A stretch of DNA of 64,000 nt, taken from NCBI RefSeq assembly GCF_023555495.1, contig NZ_JALCZO010000004.1:62001-126000 (forward strand). The letters run 5' to 3'. Shown here in pieces: positions 45,490-54,876 of the stretch. The notes beneath the pieces were generated by a model. It searched no databases. It was not told the DNA's origin and was given only the letters and a program-made list of their open reading frames with translations. Both the position numbers and the translations under genes were made by a program. The first letter of the stretch is position 1. Every line of letters begins with the position of its first letter. The stretch is from Polaribacter sp. Z022. GTDB lineage: Bacteria; Bacteroidota; Bacteroidia; Flavobacteriales; Flavobacteriaceae.

Positions 45490-47127
45490 TTGAAAAGAAT
45501 AGTAATTCTCTTTTTTATACTAACTTCTACTTTTGTTTTATCTCAAACAAGAAAAATTACCATAGAAAATTCTGAAATTCAATTTGCAGATGAAGAAAAA
45601 TATCCTGGAGCAACTATTTTATTAGGAGATGTAAGAATTAAACATGATGGTATAAAACTTAATTGCCAAAAAGCATTTTTTTTCAAAGAAAAAAACTTCT
45701 TTAAAGCTATTGGTAAAGTTGTTATAAAACAAGGTGATACAATAACACAAACCAGTAATTATGCCGATTATAATGCAAATACTAAACAAGCTTTATCTTG
45801 GGGAGATGTTGTTTTAACAGACCCAACAATGACTTTAACTACAGATACACTGCATTTTGATAGATTAAATCAAAAACTGTATTATAAAAGTTATGCTACA
45901 ATAAAAGACCAAACCAACACATTAAAAAGTAAAAATGGAAATTTTTATTTAGAGAATAAAAAGTTTACAGCAACTACAAGAGTTACAGTTGTTAACCCAG
46001 AACATCATTTAGAATCTAATCATTTAGATTATTACACAAACTCTGGTTTAACTTATTTATATGGACCATCTACCATAACAAATACTAAAAACGATAATAA
46101 AATTTATTGCGAAAGAGGTTTTTATAATACAAAAACTGATGTGTCTCATTTTGTTAAAAATGCAAAACTATACTTAAAAGAAAGAACTGTAGAAGGTGAT
46201 AGTTTGTATTATGATAAAAGAAAAGGGTTTGCTTCTGCAACAAATAACATTAGAGTTATAGACACTGTTCAAAATTTTATTACCAAAGGAAATTATGCTG
46301 AAATTTTTGAGTTAAAAGACTCATTATATATCATTAAAAAAGCAGTTGCTATTTCTATAATTGATAAAGATTCTATGTTTATTCATGGAGATACAATATT
46401 AGTAACAGGTAAACCAGAAAAAAGAATTGTAAGAACATTTCATAATGTTAAAATTTTTAAATCGGATTTACAAGGAAAATGCGATTCTATACACACAAAT
46501 CAAGAAACAGGTTTAACTAAAATGTTTAAAAACCCAGTTATTTGGTCTGACCAAAATCAAATTACTGGAGATACAATTCACTTATTATCTAATGTAAAAA
46601 CAGAAAAATTAGATTCTTTAAAAGTACTAAACAACGCTTTTATTGTTACAAAAGATACAGTTTCTAACAAAGATTTTAACCAAATTAAAGGAAGAAACAT
46701 GTTTGGAAAATTTAAAGAAAACAAATTACGCTTACTTTTAGTAAAAGGAAATGCAGAATCTGTTTATTTTAATAGAAATGAAGAAACACAAGTTTTAGAA
46801 ACAATTACAAAAGAAATATCAAGTAATATAGAATTTACTTTAAATCAAGGTCAGATAGAAACTATAATGTATCTAAAAAAATCTGATGGAAACACTTACC
46901 CTCCATCAAAATTACCAGATGATGTTAGACAATTAAAAGGATTTATTTGGAGAGAAAATGAACAACCTAAAAAAATGGAAGACATTTTTATAAAAGACGA
47001 TAAAAACAATTCTCCGCCAAAAAAAGATAAACGAATTAAAAAATCTGCTGTAATACTAGATAAAAAAAAGAAAACTATAGAAAATAAGAAATTACCAAAA
47101 CCAAGTTTCTCTTCTAAAAAGCAATAA
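45490..47127 (+). CDS. OstA/LptA-like envelope protein
   Basis: A 545-residue protein of the OstA-like family, secreted (IVILFFILTSTFVLSQ). The N-terminal half has the LptA/OstA pattern of repeated beta strands, including ITIENSEIQFADEEKYPGA, and probably handles lipopolysaccharide in the periplasm. The C-terminal tail is Lys-rich and low-complexity. No ATG is available; TTG 45490 begins exactly at the signal peptide, and a -7 element TATTTTTG (45466-45473) lies 16 bases upstream. The aminotransferase follows after 2 bases. Confidence 0.85.
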   Translation: MKRIVILFFILTSTFVLSQTRKITIENSEIQFADEEKYPGATILLGDVRIKHDGIKLNCQKAFFFKEKNFFKAIGKVVIKQGDTITQTSNYADYNANTKQALSWGDVVLTDPTMTLTTDTLHFDRLNQKLYYKSYATIKDQTNTLKSKNGNFYLENKKFTATTRVTVVNPEHHLESNHLDYYTNSGLTYLYGPSTITNTKNDNKIYCERGFYNTKTDVSHFVKNAKLYLKERTVEGDSLYYDKRKGFASATNNIRVIDTVQNFITKGNYAEIFELKDSLYIIKKAVAISIIDKDSMFIHGDTILVTGKPEKRIVRTFHNVKIFKSDLQGKCDSIHTNQETGLTKMFKNPVIWSDQNQITGDTIHLLSNVKTEKLDSLKVLNNAFIVTKDTVSNKDFNQIKGRNMFGKFKENKLRLLLVKGNAESVYFNRNEETQVLETITKEISSNIEFTLNQGQIETIMYLKKSDGNTYPPSKLPDDVRQLKGFIWRENEQPKKMEDIFIKDDKNNSPPKKDKRIKKSAVILDKKKKTIENKKLPKPSFSSKKQ

Positions 47128-47129
47128 TC

Positions 47130-48311
47130 TTGAAAAAAGATTTCTTTAAATATCAAGCACAAACTTCTCCTCACCCACTTGCTATAGAAATTTCAAGTGC
47201 TAAAGGCAGTTATATTTACGATACTTCTGGTAAAGAATATTTAGATTTTGTTGCTGGTGTTTCTGCCAATAGTCTTGGTCATAATCATAATAAAGTTACA
47301 GAAGCTATAAAAAATCAATTAGATTCTTATGCTCATGTAATGGTTTATGGTGAGTTTATTCAGCAACCACAAGTAGAATTATGTAAATTATTAGCCGAAT
47401 ATTCACCTACTAAATTAAACTCAGTTTACATTACAAATTCTGGTACAGAAGCTACAGAAGGTGCTTTAAAACTTGCTAAAAGAGTTACAAATAGATTTGA
47501 AATAATCGCTGCAAAAAGTTCTTATCATGGAAACACAATGGGATCTATGAGTGTTTCTGGTGTTGAAAAACAAAATTCTGCTTTTAGACCTTTAATTCCT
47601 GGTTCTAAATTTATTGAGTATAATAATGAAAATGATATTAATAAAATTACTCATAAAACTGCTGCTGTAATTTTAGAAACAATACAAGGTGGAGCTGGTT
47701 TTATTGAACCTAAAAATGATTATTTATTAAAAGTAAAAAAACGCTGTAAAGAAGTTGGAGCTTTATTAATTTTAGATGAAATTCAAACAGGAATAGGTAG
47801 AACTGGTACTTTTTGGGGTTTTGAAAACTATAATGTAATTCCAGATATTATTATTACAGGTAAAGGTTTAGGTGGTGGTATGCCAATTGGAGCTTTTATT
47901 GCATCTTCAGAAAATATGTCTTTATTAAAAGACAATCCTAAACTTGGTCATATATCTACTTTTGCAGGACATCCTGTAATTGCTGCTGCTGCTGTAGCTA
48001 CAGTTAAAGAAATTATGAAGTCTAATTATATTAAAGAATCTTTACGAAAAGAAGCATTAATTAGAAAACATTTAAAACATCCTGCAATTAAAGAAATTAG
48101 AGGAAAAGGTTTAATGTTAGCAGCAATATTAGAATCTTCAGAATTAACAGCTAAGGTTGTATTAGATTGCTTAGATAAAGGATTAATTTTATTTTTTCTA
48201 CTATTTGAAGACAAAGCTGTTAGGATAACTCCTCCACTAACAATTTCTGATGAAGAAATAAAAAAAGGCTGCCAAATATTATTATCTGCAATTAAAAGAG
48301 CTACTAAATAA
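47130..48311 (+). CDS. class III (aspartate family) aminotransferase
   Basis: A 393-residue fold-type I PLP aminotransferase of the ArgD/acetylornithine group. LILDEIQTGIGRTGTFWG gives the PLP-stacking Asp region and IITGKGLGGGMPIGAF the Schiff-base Lys near residue 245. It starts at TTG 47130 directly after the OstA-like gene; homologues begin with the same KxDFFKYQAQT segment and no ATG is closer. Substrate unclear. Confidence 0.9.
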   Translation: MKKDFFKYQAQTSPHPLAIEISSAKGSYIYDTSGKEYLDFVAGVSANSLGHNHNKVTEAIKNQLDSYAHVMVYGEFIQQPQVELCKLLAEYSPTKLNSVYITNSGTEATEGALKLAKRVTNRFEIIAAKSSYHGNTMGSMSVSGVEKQNSAFRPLIPGSKFIEYNNENDINKITHKTAAVILETIQGGAGFIEPKNDYLLKVKKRCKEVGALLILDEIQTGIGRTGTFWGFENYNVIPDIIITGKGLGGGMPIGAFIASSENMSLLKDNPKLGHISTFAGHPVIAAAAVATVKEIMKSNYIKESLRKEALIRKHLKHPAIKEIRGKGLMLAAILESSELTAKVVLDCLDKGLILFFLLFEDKAVRITPPLTISDEEIKKGCQILLSAIKRATK

Positions 48312-48383
48312 CTCTTAATTCTTCTTAAAAATTCATAATTTCAGTTAAATAACGTTAAGGTTATATTAAAGTGATTCTATTAC

Positions 48384-48409
48384 TGTAACTCATTTTAAAA
48401 ACTATCGTC
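48384..48409 (+). promoter_or_regulatory. ECF-type promoter of the small secreted protein
   Basis: TGTAAC followed by CGTC with exactly 16 bases between AAC and CGTC, identical in layout to the promoter at 2181-2206. It ends 33 bases before the ATG at 48443. Confidence 0.6.
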
Positions 48410-48442
48410 TTTACTATATACATTTAACCTAAAACACTTATT

Positions 48443-48787
48443 ATGAAAATCTTAAAAACCATTATTACAGTAATTGCAATTAGTTTAACAACAGTATTTT
48501 CTACTGCTGCAACAGAAAAAAACCCAGAATCTACAAAAAATTCTCTTAGAACAGAACTTGTTTCTTTATTAGGAAATAAAATTCCTTTAAATGTAGATAA
48601 ATCTTATTCTGCAGAAATTTCATTTATTATTAACAACTCTAATGAAGTAGTTGTTATCTCTGTAAATTCTAAATTATCTGACTTTAATAAATACGCTAAA
48701 AACAAATTAAACTATAAAAAAATTAATGTTAAAAACATTAAAAAAGGAGAAGTTTATAGAATGCCTATAATAATTAATAAAAAATAA
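48443..48787 (+). CDS. small secreted protein, possibly ECF-regulated
   Basis: A 114-residue protein with a Sec signal peptide (IITVIAISLTTVFSTAA). The mature part contains YSAEISFIINNSNEVVVISV and a C-terminal LNYKKI segment, resembling the fold of TonB C-terminal-like energy-transducer domains but too short and lacking a membrane anchor. No function known. The promoter links it to the ECF sigma gene at 2111. It is followed by a terminator. Confidence 0.75.
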   Translation: MKILKTIITVIAISLTTVFSTAATEKNPESTKNSLRTELVSLLGNKIPLNVDKSYSAEISFIINNSNEVVVISVNSKLSDFNKYAKNKLNYKKINVKNIKKGEVYRMPIIINKK

Positions 48788-48812
48788 ACAATACAACTTG
48801 TTGGTTAGTTGG

Positions 48813-48850
48813 TGCCCGATTTTAGTTTTTACTAAATTGGGCATTTTTAT
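48813..48850 (+). terminator. terminator of the small secreted protein gene
   Basis: TGCCCGATTTTAGT/ACTAAATTGGGCA stem with one mismatch, followed by a T-rich run. A second small dyad at 48863-48882 may serve the opposing lipoprotein gene. Confidence 0.8.
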
Positions 48851-48930
48851 TTACAGAAAAGAGCAATTATTTTCATAATTGCCCTTCAATATATCAACCA
48901 TTAACATAACAGTAGATTATATTTTTTCTG

Positions 48931-49818
48931 TTATCTAGTTACACTTCCTGTTAAAACTTTATTTGGTCCTGCTTCCATATTTAAAACTGTATGATTCATT
49001 GCATTGGCAGGTACAACATGTGCTAAAGGTTTTAGAGTAAATGGAGCTGCACTATTATCTGGACTTGGCTCTACAGAAATTACAACAGTAGCACCTTTTA
49101 AATCTGTTGGAAAATTAACTCCAGCAGCTGTACCCATAACATAATCTTCTCCAGGATAACCAGGTCCATTACCAGTTGTTCCTTTATAAGGTGAAGTAGC
49201 AGCATTATCATCTGCAGCATTTACAGCAGTAAAAGTACCTGTACTTACTGGTGTACCATTTATAACTACCCAACCTTCATATTTCCATCCATCTGTTAAA
49301 GTTGGTAAACTTAAACCTGCAGCTAAAGTTGGTGCATTAGAATTGTCTAAAAACCATACTCCACTTGCTTCATTAGTATCATCTGTATCTGTAGGTGTTG
49401 CTAAAATATATTTACCCCAAGAATTGCTAAAATCTCCAACAATACCAGTTGAGGATACATTTGCTGAACTTCCAGAAAAATCTCCAGCTAAAATTTTTGT
49501 TGCAGCTGGCGCTAAAGCTGCAGCACCTGTTTCTCCTGCAGGTTCAATAGATAAAACAAACTTTGTGGCTGTTTGTAAATCATTAATATCTACAGTGTAA
49601 GTTTGTGGAAAAGATACACTTGTAAAAGTTCCTGTACTTACAGGGTTTCCATCTACAATTAACCATCCTTCATAAACATAGTCAGAACCTAATTCTTCTA
49701 AACCTGTTAAATCAATTGTTAAATCACCAGTTGTTGCTGCTGTGTTGTTGTCATCATTACAAGCAACAAATAAAATTGCTATTATAAATGCGGTTGCTAA
49801 ATTTAAAACTTTTTTCAT
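48931..49818 (-). CDS. lipoprotein with duplicated domain
   Basis: A 295-residue lipoprotein (FIIAILFVAC, Cys about 20). The mature part has two related domains: YEGWLIVDGNPVSTGTFTSV (about residue 47-66) and YEGWVVINGTPVSTGTFTAV (about 179-198), each followed by a similar strand pattern. The unit resembles the anti-sigma-K-type extracytoplasmic domain found in Bacteroidetes. Function unknown. It lies 75 bases after the Crp/Fnr regulator gene, on the same strand. Confidence 0.75.
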   Translation of the reverse strand: MKKVLNLATAFIIAILFVACNDDNNTAATTGDLTIDLTGLEELGSDYVYEGWLIVDGNPVSTGTFTSVSFPQTYTVDINDLQTATKFVLSIEPAGETGAAALAPAATKILAGDFSGSSANVSSTGIVGDFSNSWGKYILATPTDTDDTNEASGVWFLDNSNAPTLAAGLSLPTLTDGWKYEGWVVINGTPVSTGTFTAVNAADDNAATSPYKGTTGNGPGYPGEDYVMGTAAGVNFPTDLKGATVVISVEPSPDNSAAPFTLKPLAHVVPANAMNHTVLNMEAGPNKVLTGSVTR

Positions 49819-49893
49819 CTTATTATTTTTTATGTTAATGTTGATGACAAAGTTATTTGCTTAATATGTTATAAAATGTTAGCTAGCGAACAC

Positions 49894-50565
49894 TTATGCA
49901 ATTTTTTGAAGTAATCTTAATTCTTTTCTGTTAAAACTGATGATTTTTTCTTCTTTTAATTCATTCATTAAAACATTTAAATTAGATCTAGATGTACCAA
50001 TTAAAGATGCTATATCTTTTTGAGTATAAGGATGTTCTATTACTTTATCTCCAGTTTTATCACAGTCATGTCCATATTCTTCACACAACTCCTTCATAAA
50101 TTCTAAGAATCTTGTTTTTGTATCTTTAAATAAAATTAATTGTAATCTTCGTTCTAACTTTTTAAAGCGAAGTCCTAAAAATTTATAAATTTTTAAACTA
50201 AATGTTTTATTATCTCTCATTAAGTCATGCATGGTATCTACTCCAATAGGACAAATAGAAGTTTTAGAATCTACAGATTGAGCAAATTCATTTCTTTTTT
50301 CTTCACCTAAAATAGCTTTTTCTCCAAATAATTCTCCTTTTATTAAAATAGCTTTTACTACTTCTGTACCATCTTCATTGTAATACCCTAATTTTACTTT
50401 CCCTTTTTCAATTAAATAAATTTTGTTGGCTGCATCTTCTTCAAAATATACATAATCACTTTTTTTATAGGTATCAAAAGTGTGACATTGCTTGTATTCT
50501 TTAAATTTATGTGGACAAAGAAGATTGAATAAATTTACATTATCAAAAAACCAGAATGACTTCAT
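49894..50565 (-). CDS. Crp/Fnr-family regulator
   Basis: A 223-residue cyclic-nucleotide-binding-fold regulator. N-terminal beta-barrel (about residues 25-120), dimer helix, then a helix-turn-helix YTQKDIASLIGTSRSNLNVLMNEL. There is no N-terminal FNR-type four-Cys cluster; scattered Cys occur at about 17 and 27. The recognition helix differs from FNR (Glu/Ser/Arg) so its target site is uncertain. It could control the downstream duplicated-domain lipoprotein gene. It is not shown to bind the palindromes at 38.5-45.4 kb. Confidence 0.88.
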   Translation of the reverse strand: MKSFWFFDNVNLFNLLCPHKFKEYKQCHTFDTYKKSDYVYFEEDAANKIYLIEKGKVKLGYYNEDGTEVVKAILIKGELFGEKAILGEEKRNEFAQSVDSKTSICPIGVDTMHDLMRDNKTFSLKIYKFLGLRFKKLERRLQLILFKDTKTRFLEFMKELCEEYGHDCDKTGDKVIEHPYTQKDIASLIGTSRSNLNVLMNELKEEKIISFNRKELRLLQKIA

Positions 50566-50620
50566 TTTTATAGAATTTTAAAACACTATATAAGTCTTTA
50601 AAACTCTTTTATACTTACAA

Positions 50621-51319
50621 TTAAATAGAATTTAATTTTAGTAATAAGTTTGGGTCAGGGCAATTATTTTTATAGAAATTAATGTTTTCTTGAGATGAAA
50701 CTCCTGGGTAATCTCCAAAATTACCTTCTAAATCTTTAATAATCTGAAAATGTAAATGTGGAGCATAATCACCATTTACAGTTGCATCTCCCAGAAAACC
50801 AATAGTTTCTCCTTTATTTACTTTATTACCTACATTAATATTCTCTAAAGATGATTTTGATAAATGACCATATAAAGTATAAAAAGTTAAATTATTAATT
50901 TGATGTTTTAAAATAATAGTGGGTCCATAATCTCCATAATTATTATTGTTTTTGAAGCTATGAATTTCACCATCTAAAACAGCTAATACTTTTGTATTTT
51001 TATAACACCACAAATCTATTCCTAAATGAATGTTTCTTTGGTTTTGTTTGGCTTCATTTTTAAAATAATCACTTCTATCATAAATGTTTCTTTTTTCTAA
51101 ATACCCTCCAAAAGCAACATTAACTTTATTTTTTGCAAAAAAAGATTCAAGATAATTTTCCCAATCTTTAGAAGAAGAATTATCAAATTTTAATAAATCT
51201 TTATTATTTAAAGATAAGCTTATAGAACAATATTTTTCTATAGAAATATTTGCATCTATAACCTTTAAAGATGCATTTGAAATTTGATTTAGAGCTTTGT
51301 TAAAATCTATAGTATTCAT
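50621..51319 (-). CDS. M23 family metallopeptidase without signal peptide
   Basis: A 232-residue protein with an M23 (LytM-type) domain in its C-terminal two-thirds: HLGIDLWCYKN (HxxxD zinc ligands), YTLYGHLS and HLHFQI. M23 enzymes usually cleave peptidoglycan crosslinks, but no signal peptide or membrane helix is seen, so it is probably cytoplasmic or uses an unusual export route. Related M23 domains occur fused to aminotransferases (family knowledge), suggesting a metabolic rather than wall role. Confidence 0.82.
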   Translation of the reverse strand: MNTIDFNKALNQISNASLKVIDANISIEKYCSISLSLNNKDLLKFDNSSSKDWENYLESFFAKNKVNVAFGGYLEKRNIYDRSDYFKNEAKQNQRNIHLGIDLWCYKNTKVLAVLDGEIHSFKNNNNYGDYGPTIILKHQINNLTFYTLYGHLSKSSLENINVGNKVNKGETIGFLGDATVNGDYAPHLHFQIIKDLEGNFGDYPGVSSQENINFYKNNCPDPNLLLKLNSI

Positions 51320-51323
51320 ATTT

Positions 51324-51358
51324 AATAAAAAAATCCCGAGTTAAAAACTCGGGATTTT
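51324..51358 (-). terminator. terminator of acnB
   Basis: AATCCCGAGTT/AACTCGGGATT stem; on the minus strand it is followed by a 7-T run just beyond the acnB stop. Confidence 0.9.
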
Positions 51359-51382
51359 GAATTATTTTTAAAAATCCATTAA

Positions 51383-54160
51383 TTAACTTACTAACTTTTT
51401 AGTTGAAGGCTTAAATTTAGTTAAAACAATTCCTTCAACAGCTGCTTGATATTCTTCTATAGTTGGAGTTCTTCCTAATATAGTAGATAATACTACAACT
51501 GGTGTAGAAGATAATAAAGATTCACCTTTTTTCTCGTCTGTATCTCTAACTACCCTTCCTTGGAATAAACGTGTAGAAGTAGCCATTACTGTATCTCCTG
51601 CTTCTGCTTTTTCTTGATTTCCCATACATAAGTTACATCCAGGACGCTCTAAGTATAACATGTTTTCATACTTAGTACGTGCTAAACCTTTTGGTGCATT
51701 ATCATCAAATTCAAATCCAGAATATTTTACTAAAACATCCCAATCTCCTTCTGCTTTTAACTCATCTACAATGTTATATGTTGGAGGTGCAACTACTAAA
51801 GGTGCATTAAATACAACTTCACCTTGTTGCTTCTCAATATTCTTTAACATTTGAGCTAAAATTTGCATATCTCCTTTATGAATCATACAAGATCCAATAA
51901 ATCCTAAATCTACTTTTTTAGTTCCTCCGTAAAAAGATAATGGATTTATACAATCATGTGTATATCGTTTAGATACATCTTCATTATATACATCAGGATC
52001 AGCAATCATTGGCTCAATAATCTTGTCTAAATCAATAACAACATCAGCATAATATTTAGCATCAGAATCAGGTTTTAAAGCAGATTTAGTACCTGTTTTA
52101 ATTTCTATAATTCTATCATTTGCTTTATTAACTAAACCTTTAAGATCTTGTTTTGGGTTATCCATTCCTTTATCGATCATAATTTGAATACGATCTCTAG
52201 AAATTTCTAATGATTCAATTAAAGTTTCATCTTCAGAAATACAAATAGATGCTTTTGCTTTCATTTCTGCAGTCCAATCTGTAAAAGTAAATGCTTGATC
52301 AGAAGTTAAAGTTCCAATATGAACTTCAATAATCTTTCCTTGGAATACATTTTCTCCATCAAACTGATTTAACATTTGTTCTTGAGTTGCATGAACTACA
52401 TCACGAAAATCCATATAAGGTTTCATTTCACCTTTAAAAGTAACCTTTACAGATTCTGGTATAGGCATTGTTGCCTCCCCTGTAGCCAATGCTAATGCTA
52501 CTGTTCCTGAATCTGCTCCAAAAGCAACTCCTTTTGCCATACGTGTGTGAGAATCTCCACCTATAATTACATCCCAATCATCAACAGCTAAATCATTTAA
52601 TACCTTATGAATTACATCTGTCATTGCATGATATTCTCCTTTAGGATCACGTGCAGTAACTAATCCAAAGTCGTTCATAAACTTCATTAACCTAGGAATG
52701 TTAGCTTTAGACTTATCATCCCAAACAGAAGCTGTATGACATCCTGATTGATATCCACAATCTACTATTGGAGAAATAACTGTTGCTGCCATCATTTCTA
52801 ATTCTTGAGAAGTCATTAAACCTGTAGTATCTTGAGATCCTACAATATTTACTTCTACTCTTACATTAGAGCCAGCATGTAATGTTTTACCTGGTGTAGT
52901 TCCAACAGCATTTCTGTTAAAAATTTTCTCAACAGCTGTTAAACCTTGTCCTTCAATTGACACTTCTTTAGAAGCAGCATAAACTTGAGGAACATCTATT
53001 CCTAAAACTTTACAAGCAAATGTTTGTAATTTTTTACCGAAAACAACAGCATAAGAACCTCCTGCTTTAATAAACTCCATTTTAGGTGGTGTTAAAGCTG
53101 TAGAGATATCTTTTAACTCTTTGTCTCCATTATATAATTTTTTCTCTTTTGTATTAATAGTTAAAACTGTACCTGTTGCAACAGAATATTCTTCTTTTAA
53201 GATTGGTTCTCCTTCTTCATCAACAATTGTATTTCCATCTGCATCTTTTTGCTTAACCCAGTTTTTTAAATCAATTCCAATACCACCAGTAACTCCAACA
53301 GTTGTTAAGAAAATTGGAGCAATACCATTAGTACCAGCAATAACTGGAGCTATATTAATAAACGGTACATATGGGCTTGAAGAAATACCTGTCCATAAAG
53401 CCACGTTATTTACACCAGACATTCTTGAAGATCCAACTCCCATTGTTCCTTTGTCTGCAATTAACATTACACGTTTATTAGGATGCTTTTCTTTTAATGC
53501 TAATAATTCTTGTTGCATTTCTTTATTATGCTCAAACATACACTGACCATGTAATTCACGATCTGATCTTGAGTGTGCATCAGCACCTGGAGATAATAAA
53601 TCTGTAGAAATATCACCAATACCAGCAACAAAAGTTACAATTTCTATTTCTTCTTCAACTTCTGGTAATTTTGTAAAGAATTCTGCTTGAGCATAACTCT
53701 CTATTAATTCTTTAGCAATAGCATTACCTGCTTTGTATGCTTTTTCTAATTTCTCTGTATCTGCTTCGTATAAGAAAACTTGTGTTTTTAATACTTTAGC
53801 TGCTTCATTTGCGATAGCAATATCACTACCTAGAGCTAAGTCTAACAAAGCTTCAACAGAAGGACCACCTTTCATATGAGATAATTGCTCAAAAGCAAAA
53901 GCAGGAGTAATTTCTTTTACTAGTTCTTCTCCTAAAATAATTTCTTTTAAATACTTAGCTTTAACACCTGCAGCACTAGTTGTTCCTGGTAAAACATTAT
54001 AAATAAAGAATTTAAGAGATGCTTCTCTATATTCATTATCTACATCTTTTATCTGATCAATAAGAGCGCTTGTTAATTCAGCACTATCAATTGGCTGTGG
54101 GTGTAGCCCTTGACCTTTTCGGTCTTCTATTTGCTTAAGGTAATCTTTATAAATACTCAT
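51383..54160 (-). CDS. acnB: bifunctional aconitase B / 2-methylisocitrate dehydratase
   Basis: A 925-residue AcnB (E. coli 865). The N-terminal HEAT-like domain (about 1-160) precedes the swivel domain, a typical AcnB arrangement different from AcnA. Cluster ligands are in GFIGSCMIHKG and RPGCNLCMGNQ; substrate loops include HTASVWDDKS and GGDSHTRMAKG. It isomerises citrate and isocitrate in the TCA cycle. A -7 element TAAGTTTG is at 54245-54252, about 85 bases upstream. Confidence 0.95.
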   Translation of the reverse strand: MSIYKDYLKQIEDRKGQGLHPQPIDSAELTSALIDQIKDVDNEYREASLKFFIYNVLPGTTSAAGVKAKYLKEIILGEELVKEITPAFAFEQLSHMKGGPSVEALLDLALGSDIAIANEAAKVLKTQVFLYEADTEKLEKAYKAGNAIAKELIESYAQAEFFTKLPEVEEEIEIVTFVAGIGDISTDLLSPGADAHSRSDRELHGQCMFEHNKEMQQELLALKEKHPNKRVMLIADKGTMGVGSSRMSGVNNVALWTGISSSPYVPFINIAPVIAGTNGIAPIFLTTVGVTGGIGIDLKNWVKQKDADGNTIVDEEGEPILKEEYSVATGTVLTINTKEKKLYNGDKELKDISTALTPPKMEFIKAGGSYAVVFGKKLQTFACKVLGIDVPQVYAASKEVSIEGQGLTAVEKIFNRNAVGTTPGKTLHAGSNVRVEVNIVGSQDTTGLMTSQELEMMAATVISPIVDCGYQSGCHTASVWDDKSKANIPRLMKFMNDFGLVTARDPKGEYHAMTDVIHKVLNDLAVDDWDVIIGGDSHTRMAKGVAFGADSGTVALALATGEATMPIPESVKVTFKGEMKPYMDFRDVVHATQEQMLNQFDGENVFQGKIIEVHIGTLTSDQAFTFTDWTAEMKAKASICISEDETLIESLEISRDRIQIMIDKGMDNPKQDLKGLVNKANDRIIEIKTGTKSALKPDSDAKYYADVVIDLDKIIEPMIADPDVYNEDVSKRYTHDCINPLSFYGGTKKVDLGFIGSCMIHKGDMQILAQMLKNIEKQQGEVVFNAPLVVAPPTYNIVDELKAEGDWDVLVKYSGFEFDDNAPKGLARTKYENMLYLERPGCNLCMGNQEKAEAGDTVMATSTRLFQGRVVRDTDEKKGESLLSSTPVVVLSTILGRTPTIEEYQAAVEGIVLTKFKPSTKKLVS

Positions 54161-54244
54161 GTAGGAAATCTTTAATTACAGAATCTTTTAAATTTAAAAA
54201 AAATAAAAAATTACAGTAAACGTTTTTTGTTAATTTTAGTCTGA

Positions 54245-54252
54245 CAAACTTA
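54245..54252 (-). promoter_or_regulatory. -7 element of acnB
   Basis: TAAGTTTG on the minus strand, matching TAnnTTTG, leaving a leader of about 80 bases before the acnB ATG. Confidence 0.45.
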
Positions 54253-54321
54253 CATTTTTTATCTTAATTTTAAAAGATAAATAATAGATTGCTCTAATTA
54301 ATGAATAAAAAAAAATTATTT

Positions 54322-54350
54322 AAAAAATTGTTGAATTAAATTCAACAAAA
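54322..54350 (-). terminator. terminator of RNase P RNA gene
   Basis: TTGTTGAATT/AATTCAACAA, perfect 10-base arms with one central base; on the minus strand it is followed by a run of T, about 45 bases beyond the RNA 3' end. Confidence 0.75.
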
Positions 54351-54394
54351 AGAGGGTAATACAATAAAATAATGAAAGGTTCATAAAATTATAG

Positions 54395-54689
54395 TAGCAG
54401 ACTAATAAGCCGAATTCTGTCCCTTAAAAGGTTCTTATCATTTATCTAGTTCTAAAATTACTTTTAGAATCTATCTGCCTACCCTTTAGAATCGAGCGAG
54501 TAGCTCTCAAGTTCTAATATACATGGCATTGCACCTCATAGAGTTTACCTGGTTTCACTACAGCCTAACTGTACTTGCTTTCTGTTGCACTTGTCCTCAA
54601 CTTACGTTGGACGGATGTTATCCGCTATGATACTCTTTGGTGTCCGGACTTTCCTACTTATTAAAATAAGTCGATAAGATAAGTCTGCA
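54395..54689 (-). ncRNA. rnpB: RNase P RNA (class A)
   Basis: On the minus strand the 5' part has TAGGAAAGTCCGGACACC, the conserved core near P4, and the 3' end has ACAGAATTCGGCTTAT, the universal 3' signature. GCAGACT at the 5' end (54682-54688) can pair with AGTCTGC at the 3' end (54397-54403) to form P1. Size is about 295 bases, short for bacteria. It processes the 5' ends of tRNAs. Exact ends are uncertain by a few bases. Flanked by terminator hairpins on both sides. Confidence 0.93.
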
Positions 54690-54720
54690 TTTCCTATAAT
54701 TTATTTAACTTCTTTGTCAT

Positions 54721-54748
54721 AAAAAAACCCACTCAAAATTTGAGTGGG
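54721..54748 (-). terminator. terminator hairpin upstream of rnpB
   Basis: CCCACTCAAA/TTTGAGTGGG stem followed on the minus strand by a T run; one of three hairpins between dnaJ and rnpB. Confidence 0.8.
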
Positions 54749-54772
54749 AAAAATTGCTATGAAAAAGAAAAA

Positions 54773-54796
54773 GTGTTGCTGATAAATCAGCAACAC
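54773..54796 (-). terminator. second terminator hairpin between dnaJ and rnpB
   Basis: GTGTTGCTGAT/ATCAGCAACAC arms with a 2-base loop, followed on the minus strand by T-rich sequence. Confidence 0.7.
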
Positions 54797-54810
54797 TGCA
54801 AATATATATT

Positions 54811-54857
54811 AAAAAGCCTTATAAAAAAATAATTCCATAAAAAAATGGCTTTTTTTT
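54811..54857 (-). terminator. possible dnaJ terminator
   Basis: AAAAAGCC/GGCTTTTT arms with a long AT-rich loop containing a nested CCAT/ATGG. It lies 20 bases after the dnaJ stop. Weaker than the two hairpins that follow. Confidence 0.4.
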
Positions 54858-54876
54858 ATTATATCTTAACATATGT

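Noticed and set aside
49894..50565. Crp/Fnr regulator as the activator of the 38.5-45.4 kb palindromes
   Set aside because: It lacks an FNR-type cluster and its recognition helix differs from FNR; no sequence evidence ties it to those sites, so it is only one candidate.
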